Virus record (IMG/VR): IMGVR_UViG_3300046532_005078
Location: 1-28,129 of that record
Length of the DNA stretch: 28,129 bases
From: a virus
Direction: 5' to 3' (one strand)
Shown here: in pieces, positions 1 to 6,278 of the stretch
Numbering within the stretch: the stretch's first letter is position 1
How the letters are laid out: each line of letters opens with the position of its first letter
Made by a program: the position numbers and the translations under genes
Notes under the pieces: generated by a model
Told to the model about the DNA's origin: nothing
The model's database searches: none
Seen by the model: only the letters and a program-made list of their open reading frames with translations

Positions 1-77
1 CCTGAAAGTTCATAAACTTTATCCAACATTTTCGTTGGCATTTTAAATTCTGGGACGTTATCGGGATCAAAATTCAT
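1..77 (-). CDS. N-terminal fragment of an unknown protein, cut by the window edge
   Basis: An ATG at 77-75 opens a frame that stays open for 25 codons to the window edge, reading MNFDPDNVPEFKMPTKMLDK and onward. It starts 18 bases after the stop of the nuclease gene and on the same strand, so it looks like the next gene of the recombination operon. No Shine-Dalgarno sequence is obvious in the AT-rich stretch before the ATG. Too little is visible to assign a function. Confidence 0.55.
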   Translation of the reverse strand, partial: MNFDPDNVPEFKMPTKMLDKVYELS

Positions 78-95
78 TGTTATATATTACACCAT

Positions 96-506
96 TTACA
101 ACAAAACTCCTGCTTTTTTGAAGAAATCTCTAGTCAGCTCACCTATAGAATAGATCTCGATAAGCTTTATGTTATTCATCTCGCAAAACTCTTGTTTGTT
201 CTGGTCTCTCCTTAGTTGATTGATATAGTTGTATTTATTATTGCCATGAAAGAAAGGAGTATATCGCTTGTGTTGTGCTCCTTGTACCTCTATGGCTACT
301 TTTTTATTAGCGTTATAAAAGTCTAGCGACATTTTTGTGCCAGCCACTGGAAACTCTTCGAAAACCACATGAGGTTCCCAGTATTTTTTAAGAAAATCTT
401 TTGTTGACTTCTGGATCTTGCTCCTGCTTTTCCCTTCCCACTTGATAAGATATTTCTTAGCATTAGCAATGTTTCGAGTAGCCCCCGTTAGGGTTTTAAA
501 CTTCAT
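96..506 (-). CDS. Small PD-(D/E)XK / VSR-DUF559-like nuclease
   Basis: A 136-residue protein that probably cuts DNA. The core reads as a restriction-like nuclease fold: SLDFY with D62, then IEVQGAQHK with E73, Q75 and H79, then a helix QLRRDQNKQEF with D101, followed by a strand IKLIEIYS. This order (Asp on a strand, Glu-x-Gln/Lys on the next, a downstream Arg/Asp helix) matches very-short-patch-repair/DUF559-type nucleases. Its ATG overlaps the TGA of the RecA-like gene by four bases (ATGA), so the two are probably co-translated, and the pairing suggests a role in recombination or repair, for example trimming or resolving DNA. Known: such small nucleases are common in phages. Inferred: the specific substrate. 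A homing-type endonuclease is an alternative but less likely given the coupling. Confidence 0.7.
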   Translation of the reverse strand: MKFKTLTGATRNIANAKKYLIKWEGKSRSKIQKSTKDFLKKYWEPHVVFEEFPVAGTKMSLDFYNANKKVAIEVQGAQHKRYTPFFHGNNKYNYINQLRRDQNKQEFCEMNNIKLIEIYSIGELTRDFFKKAGVLL

Positions 507-1651
507 TTAAGGGAGTCTACTTCTTGTTTTATTAAGTCTAAAAGCAAATTACAAAAAGGCTCGTGGGTTTCGAGATAATCTATTAATTTGGGCTCGCCCT
601 GTATCTTTTCGATAAACTCAATTTTTGCCTTTTCACACTTCTCTACAATTTCTTTGTCGAGAGAAATCCATGCGCCTTTCTTTTCTAGGAACCCCCAAAG
701 ATAAGCCATGTCTAATACCTCACGCTCCCTCCAGACAGATCTTCCATTTGTCCGACCATAACGAATGGGATAGCGGATTGACGTTCCTGTTTTTTCGTTA
801 ATGCTTTTTCTGAAAATAATTTTACACTGGTGCCCAATAGGGCTGCCTTTATCTTCTAGCTTAGCAGCACTTGGCTTTTCGAAAATGATATCGCTGTTGT
901 ATCTCTCTTGGAACTCTAAAATAAAATTGGCATAATGCTTGATAGCGTTGCCTCCTGCCTGCTTAGTCTTTGGACCCCCACGAGCAGCATAAGGGTTAGT
1001 GGCAACTTCCACTCGAACCTGTGAGGTCAAAATCATCATGTGATTAAGCTTAATAATGGGTAATACCATTTTCTTTAAGAAAACCGAAGTAATTAAAGCT
1101 CCTCCAGCAACCTGCTCACTATCCTCAAAAGGTTTTTCATAATCATTCTGTCTACATAACGCATCAACGCTGTCTACGATAAAAAGATATTTTTTATCTT
1201 CCTCATTCTCCTTTACTAAAAGCCGAATTAGTTCAAAAACCTTTTCAAAAACATTACAATCAAATTTAAAGAATCTTTCTTCGCTTGGGTCAATCCCCGC
1301 TCGAGTCACCATTTCTTTAGTTAAGCGTCCTTCGCTTTTAATATAAACCACTAGAGCCTTCTCCCCAAAACGATCCTGGAAGCGCTTAGCCACAGCCAAA
1401 GCACAAGAGGTCTTCCCTCCCTCGTTAACCCCCGTAAAGCGATGAACTCCTGCGGGGAACCCTCCCCCTAAAGCAAGGTCTAAATTGAGGCTACCCGTGG
1501 ATATCTTATAATCCAGTTCCTCATAATCATTATAGTGAAACTTTTTATTATCCTTGTCGTCAAGAAAGGCTTTGATTTTATTTAATGTTCCACTCATCTT
1601 ACTCTGACAAAAAATCTTTGATTGTTCTTTTACGCTTTTCAATGTTTCCAT
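503..1651 (-). CDS. RecA/UvsX-like recombinase
   Basis: A 382-residue RecA-family ATPase for homologous strand exchange. Visible are the RecA entry motif STGSLNLDLALGGG (51-64), Walker A GVNEGGKTS (74-82), the Glu of the ATP-hydrolysis loop at E107 (in YIKSEG, where most RecA proteins have Asp before Ser-Glu), Walker B YLFIVDSVD (155-163), the sensor Gln Q211 in TSQVRV, and the L2 end QAGGNAIKHY (231-240). Length is close to phage UvsX and bacterial RecA. The start at 1651 is preceded by AGGAG three bases upstream, but it overlaps the upstream gene by 53 bases; the alternative ATG at 1597 (MSGTLNK) would start just after that gene's stop. I favour 1651 because of the AGGAG. It sits between a small unknown gene and a nuclease, forming a recombination operon. 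UvsX or phage RecA cannot be separated by eye. Confidence 0.9.
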   Translation of the reverse strand: METLKSVKEQSKIFCQSKMSGTLNKIKAFLDDKDNKKFHYNDYEELDYKISTGSLNLDLALGGGFPAGVHRFTGVNEGGKTSCALAVAKRFQDRFGEKALVVYIKSEGRLTKEMVTRAGIDPSEERFFKFDCNVFEKVFELIRLLVKENEEDKKYLFIVDSVDALCRQNDYEKPFEDSEQVAGGALITSVFLKKMVLPIIKLNHMMILTSQVRVEVATNPYAARGGPKTKQAGGNAIKHYANFILEFQERYNSDIIFEKPSAAKLEDKGSPIGHQCKIIFRKSINEKTGTSIRYPIRYGRTNGRSVWREREVLDMAYLWGFLEKKGAWISLDKEIVEKCEKAKIEFIEKIQGEPKLIDYLETHEPFCNLLLDLIKQEVDSLK

Positions 1652-1940
1652 CTGCTCCTAATTTAGTTTTTTCTAGTCTTGGGGGTTCATATTTAGGTAC
1701 AACATAATTGTAATCCAAATATTTTTTCTTTACAAATTTTTTCCAGTTGGTACTGGCAAGTATAGCGAGGCTGTCAAACTTTTGATGAAAATCCACCATG
1801 CTCCAGAAGCATTGATCGGGGAATTCTTTAAGGAACCTATTTAAGAGGGTCATTTCCTTTTTCCAGAATGCCCTCTTGTTTGTCTTGGGCTCATTGATAT
1901 GCCGCTGAATGATTTGCCTTTTATTTAAACAGTTATTCAT
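1599..1940 (-). CDS. Unknown small basic protein upstream of the recombinase
   Basis: A 113-residue protein I do not recognise. It is rich in Lys and aromatic residues (WKKEM, CFWSMVDF, NWKKFVKKKYLDYNY) with no signal peptide or membrane segment, and the C-terminus is strongly basic (EKRKRTIKDF). It is the first gene after the tmRNA and overlaps the RecA-like gene by 53 bases if that gene starts at 1651. A promoter-like sequence lies at 1984-2012, and a 20-base sequence repeated elsewhere in the window abuts its ATG. A DNA-binding or recombination accessory role is only a guess from position and charge. Confidence 0.7.
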   Translation of the reverse strand: MNNCLNKRQIIQRHINEPKTNKRAFWKKEMTLLNRFLKEFPDQCFWSMVDFHQKFDSLAILASTNWKKFVKKKYLDYNYVVPKYEPPRLEKTKLGADGNIEKRKRTIKDFLSE

Positions 1941-1960
1941 GTCTGTCGTCCACTACCTTG
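1941..1960. repeat. 20-base repeat, copy 1
   Basis: The plus-strand sequence GTCTGTCGTCCACTACCTTG matches positions 26521-26540 at 18 of 20 bases. Here it directly abuts the ATG of the 113-residue gene, so on the minus strand it would be the last 20 bases of the leader. I found no third copy by eye. Confidence 0.6.
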
Positions 1961-1983
1961 CTAACTTGGTTTTCATATTTTTT

Positions 1984-2012
1984 AGAATATACGATATATC
2001 GCAAAAAGTCAA
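1984..2012 (-). promoter_or_regulatory. Sigma70-like promoter for the recombination operon
   Basis: On the minus strand TTGACT (2012-2007) is followed after exactly 17 bases by TATTCT (1989-1984). Both match the sigma70 hexamers well (5/6 and 4/6). It lies just downstream of the tmRNA 3' end and would give a leader of roughly 35 bases before the 113-residue gene. No rho-independent terminator is evident between it and the tmRNA, so read-through is also possible. Confidence 0.5.
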
Positions 2013-2020
2013 GAAGAAAA

Positions 2021-2453
2021 TGGTGGAGATGGCGGGAGTCGAACCCGCGTCCTTGTATAGATCTATAGTCTATCTCGTTACAAGTTTGTCCTGCTTTTTT
2101 ATGTTGTTGCAAACTCAACATTCAATTTCATTTATTTGTCTCCGAATACTCAGCGAGCTACAGTTTGTGAATATGAATAACTTTTTCTATTTTTGCAGAT
2201 GTCGTCCTCGCATTCCTTTATCTGCGTCCCAGATGCAAGGGGTAGCTTATGCTACGGCAGCCAGCTGACGTGCAACACTCTTACGAGCAACAACCTTGCG
2301 GGTTGCAACCTTCTTGGAAGGATTGAAGCGGTCAAGCAGACCATTTACAAGTTTAGATTTGGCACTTATATAAGCCTTGGGCTTTTTAAGGAGCCAGCCC
2401 ACTCCTACTTGCAATAAAAAATTTAGCTAACAAGTCGAATCCTTGTCATCCCC
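2021..2453 (-). ncRNA. ssrA: Transfer-messenger RNA (tmRNA), one-piece, phage-encoded
   Basis: This RNA rescues stalled ribosomes by acting first as alanyl-tRNA and then as a short mRNA. The 5' end GGGGATGACAAGGATTCGAC and the 3' end GGTTCGACTCCCGCCATCTCC plus ACCA are near-canonical tmRNA termini. The seven-base acceptor stem pairs GGGGATG with CATCTCC (one G-U), the T-arm is intact, and CCA is encoded. After the first pseudoknot, which contains CTCCTTAAAAAGCCC much as in E. coli, a tag frame begins at GCC 2363 and ends at TAA 2249-2247; that stop lies in the loop of a perfect 5-bp hairpin (GTAGC/GCTAC, 2255-2242), as expected for helix 5. The gene is about 433 nt, longer than the roughly 360 nt usual for bacterial tmRNA, largely because of the long tag. 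A protein-coding reading of this stretch has no support. Confidence 0.93.
2247..2363 (-). other. tmRNA tag reading frame, about 38 codons, basic, with a five-codon repeat
   Basis: The resume codon is most likely GCC at 2363-2361, preceded by TAAGT, which aligns with the TAGTC before the E. coli resume GCA. The encoded tag starts AKSKLVNGLLD and ends VARQLAAVA, then TAA in the helix-5 loop. It has ten Lys/Arg and one Asp. Codons 18-37 are four consecutive five-codon units, KVATR, KVVAR, KSVAR and QLAAV (2312-2253), which look like tandem expansion of a 15-nt unit. The two other frames from this point stop after about three to five codons, so this is the only frame giving a plausible hydrophobic Ala-ended tag. 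The terminus AAVA differs from the usual LAA ending. Confidence 0.75.
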
Positions 2454-2472
2454 ATATCAAATAACTAAAAAG

Positions 2473-2501
2473 AGTTTACACTATTTACTTGTAAATGTCA
2501 A
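2473..2501 (-). promoter_or_regulatory. Sigma70-like promoter of the tmRNA gene
   Basis: On the minus strand a perfect TTGACA (2501-2496) is separated by exactly 17 bases from TAAACT (2478-2473), which has four of six consensus bases. Transcription would begin about 13 to 15 bases before the mature tmRNA 5' end at 2453, leaving a short leader for RNase P to remove. The element overlaps the last codons of the protease gene. It implies use of the host's housekeeping RNA polymerase and expression independent of neighbouring genes. Confidence 0.65.
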
Positions 2502-3402
2502 GCTTGTGTTCTGTTTTGATTAAGAAAGGATAGCGAGTTACCTCTGTTGCTTCTCCTCCTTCTGAATGTCCGCTTTTAATACCACTATCTTCGATCGCAA
2601 TCTTTTGAAGGTTCTTTAAGGAGGGGGACTCTATGTTGGGGTCGATAGCCCAAAGCACATCGTTTTCCAACGCCCATCTCTTCATACGTCGGATAGGAAC
2701 GGTTAAGTTAAAACCCTCCCCAGCACCCCTTACGAGCATACCCACATAACGACCATCGGTGAGGAACACTCCGCCACCTGAGGATCCTGGAAATGCGGTG
2801 ACGGTAGTTTGATCGTACTCTCTTTTACCGTGAATTCTACCAACTTGAGAAACAATTCCTGTCGTCATTGAGTTTGCACCCATCTGCCCCAGTAAAGAAC
2901 CTACATGAAAAAGACTAGTTCCAATTGGAATGATGGCGTCGTCTTTATTAAGATAAAATCTAGCGCTTTCTTTTGAGTAATCTTTTGCTCTTACCATTAG
3001 AAGGGCTAGGTCATGCCCGTCATCTGCATTAGAATATTTAATTACCATTGCGTCCATCTTGATCTCTCCAACACGCCTTCCCTCAGCCACCAACTCTTTG
3101 ACGATCTGTGCATCCTGGAATTCTACAACCTTTCGTGGCCGTCCATTTTCATCAATGACATCCCTAACGCTTCTAAGATTATCTACTACATGCCCCGCAG
3201 TCCACACAAAAGTGACTTCCTCCCCTTCGATTTCTCTTACAATAAGAACTCCCGAACCTTCGGACTTACTCCACTTTCCTTCGGACTTAATGGTGACAGA
3301 AACATCCTGAAGGAAATTAGCGACACGCTTTCTGTTTTTTAAGTCTTCTGAGAAAACAGGTGTCGCAACTAAAAATGCCAAGAATAATGTAATATACTTC
3401 AT
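2485..3402 (-). CDS. Exported trypsin-like (S1 family) serine protease
   Basis: A 305-residue chymotrypsin-fold protease. Numbered from the ATG at 3402, the catalytic triad is H71 (WTAGHV), D131 (DDGHDLALL) and S208 (FPGSSGGG), in the order and spacing of DegP/HhoA-like enzymes. An N-terminal signal peptide (MKYITLFLAFLVATPVFS, 1-18) indicates export to the periplasm or beyond. No PDZ domain follows; the C-terminal 45 residues are unrecognised. A TTG at 3435 would add 11 residues and overlaps the upstream stop by four bases, but the ATG gives a clean signal peptide and is preferred. It is the last gene of the 3432-6248 structural-type cluster, just before the tmRNA. It may process virion or host envelope proteins, or be a cargo gene; the substrate is unknown. 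Confidence 0.85.
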   Translation of the reverse strand: MKYITLFLAFLVATPVFSEDLKNRKRVANFLQDVSVTIKSEGKWSKSEGSGVLIVREIEGEEVTFVWTAGHVVDNLRSVRDVIDENGRPRKVVEFQDAQIVKELVAEGRRVGEIKMDAMVIKYSNADDGHDLALLMVRAKDYSKESARFYLNKDDAIIPIGTSLFHVGSLLGQMGANSMTTGIVSQVGRIHGKREYDQTTVTAFPGSSGGGVFLTDGRYVGMLVRGAGEGFNLTVPIRRMKRWALENDVLWAIDPNIESPSLKNLQKIAIEDSGIKSGHSEGGEATEVTRYPFLIKTEHKLDIYK

Positions 3403-3431
3403 CCCATATGATATACTGGGCCTCAAAGATT

Positions 3432-4940
3432 TCAAAATTTTTCGACTTTCTTTTTGATGCTATTTACTAGTTTATGGAAGCTAGTATTCTGGGTGGCTTT
3501 ATTTTCTTGGGTTTTTTTATTAACTAAATGTATGCGATGCTGATTCCTGCGAGCTAAAGTTTGCATTTTTTTTAATTCCTTATGCGCTTTTCTGTAAAAA
3601 ACAATTCCATCCTTGTTATTATTTATTTTTTTTTTACTGCCCTCATAAAATTCAATAATACTCTTAATTCCTTCCTTGTCGGGAAGGTTGGGGATTTCAT
3701 CGAGCTCTTGATTTAATTCGGCTACTTGCGACTGAAGGTCATTTACTTCTTTGGCTGGTGCAAAGTCTTTGCGGGCTTGAAGCTGTTCAATTTTTGAATC
3801 TAACTCGGTGAATTTTTCAAACAATGCGTCTACGTCTAAGCCTTCTAATTTATCGTGAAACTTCTCTATCTTCTTGTGCTTAAAATATTTATGTAGTCCT
3901 CCTGCGGCAGCTAGGACTAACAGTACTGCAAGAGGATCGAAAACAAAAATCAATACAACTATGACCATACGTACCGCCTTGTCTAAGGCTATTTCGCTGG
4001 CACCTAAGTCTTGAAATAGCTTTGCAACATATTTTATAGGACCAACTTCAGCTTCGAGGGCTCGTATTCTATCATCAAAACCAAGCTTAGTAATTTGAAA
4101 TTCATTAATGCGGTCTGAGGCTTCATTGATTTGTTTATTATACTTCTCTATCTCGTCTTTTGAGGTATCATGACCTGTTCCTCTGTCCTGCTGAAAGGAG
4201 GCAATTTTTGTTCGAGATTCTTTTATCTCTTTGTCCGCTTTCTGGCGATGAGTCTGTATTCTATCTTCCGCAGTCTTAATCTTTGCTTGAATGTCTGCGC
4301 GCTCCTCTGCCTGAGCGATCGTCAGCTTTGCTAGCTTGTCTTTTTTGGTGGAGAATAATCCTCCTGGCGATGCCTCAAGCGTTGCGACTGAGGCATCTAG
4401 CTCCTGCCTTCTCTCTACTATTTTGTCGATAGCAGTCTGCTCAAAAGAAATATCTCTATTTAATTGTTCGTTTAGCTGACTTATTCTTTTTTCTTCTCGC
4501 TCTATATCTATAAGATTAATATCCTTAGAGGAGGTAAGCCTTTTTTCTTCGTCCTTGATATAAGCGTCTTGTCTAGAGATGAATTGTTTTTCTCGTGCAA
4601 TCTTCTCATCTATTTGGGTAACCTGAGCCATCTCTTTCTCAGTTAAGTAACTGTGTTCTATGTGAGCTTTTGATAAGAAGCCAAAAATACCCATGCTGGT
4701 GACTAACATTAATACCCCTACTGCTATAGTAAGGTACCATTTAATAAGTTTATTTGCTTCTTTCCAATGGGAGTGCAGCCATACCGCGGCTACAATTTTG
4801 CCAACCTCTAATACTGTACCCATAATAATTACAGAGAGCGCACTGCCAGGAAACATAGTAGCTAGACCAAGGATACTAAAATAAGCTGCCGTTGCTGAAA
4901 TACTAAGCGCCGAAAGAAGAACTAAAATATAAAAAATCAT
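3432..4940 (-). CDS. Membrane protein with long coiled coil, marine-phage structural type
   Basis: A 502-residue protein with three N-terminal membrane helices (about 3-27, 34-56, 68-90), a very long charged coiled-coil stretch (about 98-310), a fourth membrane helix (323-347, MVIVVLIFVFDPLAVLLVLA) and a second coiled-coil/basic tail. The N-terminal pattern, with small residues in helix 1, then GTVLEVGKIVAA in helix 2, resembles proteins I recall from marine myoviruses annotated as structural or hypothetical. The ATG overlaps the stop shared with the upstream small virion-like gene (4937-4940), and the stop overlaps the protease start. It could be a tail/tape-measure-like or membrane-penetration component, but that is inference. 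Even membrane topology would place the coiled coil and the tail on opposite sides only if one helix is re-entrant. Confidence 0.75.
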   Translation of the reverse strand: MIFYILVLLSALSISATAAYFSILGLATMFPGSALSVIIMGTVLEVGKIVAAVWLHSHWKEANKLIKWYLTIAVGVLMLVTSMGIFGFLSKAHIEHSYLTEKEMAQVTQIDEKIAREKQFISRQDAYIKDEEKRLTSSKDINLIDIEREEKRISQLNEQLNRDISFEQTAIDKIVERRQELDASVATLEASPGGLFSTKKDKLAKLTIAQAEERADIQAKIKTAEDRIQTHRQKADKEIKESRTKIASFQQDRGTGHDTSKDEIEKYNKQINEASDRINEFQITKLGFDDRIRALEAEVGPIKYVAKLFQDLGASEIALDKAVRMVIVVLIFVFDPLAVLLVLAAAGGLHKYFKHKKIEKFHDKLEGLDVDALFEKFTELDSKIEQLQARKDFAPAKEVNDLQSQVAELNQELDEIPNLPDKEGIKSIIEFYEGSKKKINNNKDGIVFYRKAHKELKKMQTLARRNQHRIHLVNKKTQENKATQNTSFHKLVNSIKKKVEKF

Positions 4941-5584
4941 TTTAACTTAATTAAACATTTTCTTGCTCCCGTCCAAGACTTAATGTATAAATTGTCTGAA
5001 CTAAAAGGATGCACTCCATTATAAGTATGTCTTAAGCCATTGGTATTTGTTTGTAAATAAAAATTTCTTTCTAATCCCCCGTCGTCATAGTAATAAGAAT
5101 TACTGGAATTGGGAGATAGCTTTGAAGGGTCTTCTACTTTAACAAAGACATTATTAATATTGCTGATTCCCAAACCATCAATAATATCTGTATCCGCTAT
5201 TAAATCTTCCACGGTCCCCAAGGCATCTACCTCAACGCCCGCTGAAGCGTAATCGCTAATAATTTGTGCCACTACAGAACTGGGTCCACCTCCAACCGTG
5301 AAGTCATAAGTGCTCGTAGTGATTGCAAAATTTTCATATTTAACTAACAAGGCATAGGCACTAGTAGTTCCTTGGGCCTCGAATGCTACAGAGCCTACGT
5401 GCGGAGCATAAAAATTTTGACACTGGACGGGGGAATGAAATTCAATTGCCGAATCTAGGACTACCTGGACTCCATTTATGCTGACTGTCTGGGCCCTGCT
5501 AATACTAGAAATTAATATATTTCTCTGGCTTCCAATAGAAGCGGTAGAGTTTATGCTGGCAGGAACTGTTGCTGGAGAAGACAC
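4937..5584 (-). CDS. Virion-like small protein, paralogue 3 (extended)
   Basis: A 215-residue protein starting at GTG, directly after the TAG of the preceding gene. Its first 70 residues repeat the plan of the next two upstream genes: a Ser/Ala/Pro-rich start, then NILISSISRAQ, then a GVQVV turn, then a HSPVQCQNFYAPHVGSVAF strand pattern. The remaining 145 residues are extra and include Gly/Ser/Thr-rich beta-type sequence and a Tyr run (SYYYDDGG). No signal peptide or catalytic motif is visible. The composition and tandem setting suggest a decoration, fibre or tail-associated protein; function is not established. Confidence 0.7.
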   Translation of the reverse strand: MSSPATVPASINSTASIGSQRNILISSISRAQTVSINGVQVVLDSAIEFHSPVQCQNFYAPHVGSVAFEAQGTTSAYALLVKYENFAITTSTYDFTVGGGPSSVVAQIISDYASAGVEVDALGTVEDLIADTDIIDGLGISNINNVFVKVEDPSKLSPNSSNSYYYDDGGLERNFYLQTNTNGLRHTYNGVHPFSSDNLYIKSWTGARKCLIKLK

Positions 5585-5854
5585 CTATAAGTATTGAGCC
5601 CCAATGGGTCCCTCTTGAAAATAAGCGATTTGGCCCACGCTTGTGGGAGTAAAAGAACCAACTTGAAGGGGGGAATCAAAATCCATAGGCCCCGCATTAC
5701 TTACAGTTTCATCCGCCTCTACCCCATTGGGAGGATCATAAACTAAATCGTCCTGCCTTAAGAGCGCCGTAATATAAAAGTAATTGCCGTTATCAGGAGT
5801 ATGTTTAACGGTCGACCCATTAATACTACTAGGTGTCTCATGCGAATCAGGCAT
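5585..5854 (-). CDS. Virion-like small protein, paralogue 2
   Basis: An 89-residue acidic protein with the same plan as its neighbours: a short polar start, YFYITALLRQ, a PPNGVEAD turn, then AGPMDFDSPLQVGSFTPTSV and GQIAYFQ. Aligned by eye, the strand/turn pattern and the terminal G-x-IAYxQ are shared with the 78-residue protein upstream, which indicates duplication. It starts at ATG 5854, nine bases after the previous stop, without a clear Shine-Dalgarno. Probably a small beta-rich structural subunit. Confidence 0.7.
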   Translation of the reverse strand: MPDSHETPSSINGSTVKHTPDNGNYFYITALLRQDDLVYDPPNGVEADETVSNAGPMDFDSPLQVGSFTPTSVGQIAYFQEGPIGAQYL

Positions 5855-5863
5855 TGTTCGCTT

Positions 5864-6100
5864 TTATTGCTCGTAATACGCTATTTCTCCTGCGCCAGCT
5901 GCTGTAAACGTATCGCATAAAATAGGAGACGGAAACGAAACGGGGCCTGCAGAAGCAACTGATACACCATCAATAACTGTAGTGCCCGCCTTTAAAATAG
6001 CGGTAATATATAATTGGTTGGGCCTCGTGGTGCCGCTCGCTTCAGGGGTAACCGCTCCTGCTGCGCATAATTTGCTCGGAATAGTTTTGGGACTTGCCAT
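5864..6100 (-). CDS. Virion-like small protein, paralogue 1
   Basis: A 78-residue protein with the shared plan LYITAILKAG, GVSVASAGPVSF, SPILCDTF, and GEIAYYEQ at the end. It is the shortest and perhaps the ancestral form of the three tandem paralogues. GAAGGAG lies about 13 bases before the ATG at 6100, inside the end of the 48-residue gene, so the spacing is long. No enzyme motif is present. A capsid decoration or tail accessory role is inferred from size, composition and company. Confidence 0.7.
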   Translation of the reverse strand: MASPKTIPSKLCAAGAVTPEASGTTRPNQLYITAILKAGTTVIDGVSVASAGPVSFPSPILCDTFTAAGAGEIAYYEQ

Positions 6101-6101
6101 G

Positions 6102-6248
6102 TTATTTATCTTTCTCCTTCCATTGACTTAAGCAAACCGCAATGCGCTGCTTGATGTCGGTAAATTCTTTTTTAGATACCTTGTCTCCTAAACAGCGATC
6201 CATAAACTGTTCCTTACTTTCCTCCTTCTGCTTCTTGGGTAAAGGCAT
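6102..6248 (-). CDS. 48-residue phage protein with RC...EF...QR.AVC...W motif
   Basis: A small gene from ATG 6248 to TAA 6104-6102 that encodes MPLPKKQKEESKEQFMDRCL and continues to AVCLSQWKEKDK. The pattern PLPK, F-x-x-RC, EF-x-D-I-KQR-x-AVC-x-x-x-W is one I recall from many phages, as a free small protein or as the tail end of head-maturation protease proteins. It ends one base before the ATG of the first paralogue, so it leads that operon. Two cysteines (C19, C39) sit in the motif. TATATAAT lies just upstream but no clear ribosome site. The conserved motif makes it a convincing gene; the function is unknown. Confidence 0.75.
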   Translation of the reverse strand: MPLPKKQKEESKEQFMDRCLGDKVSKKEFTDIKQRIAVCLSQWKEKDK

Positions 6249-6278
6249 ATTATATAGAATGGTTACACTTAAATATAA

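Noticed and set aside
1909-2417. Open reading frames on both strands between 1909 and 2417
   Set aside because: They lie over the tmRNA gene, whose termini, acceptor stem, pseudoknot and tag hairpin explain the sequence; the predicted peptides look like low-complexity shadows.
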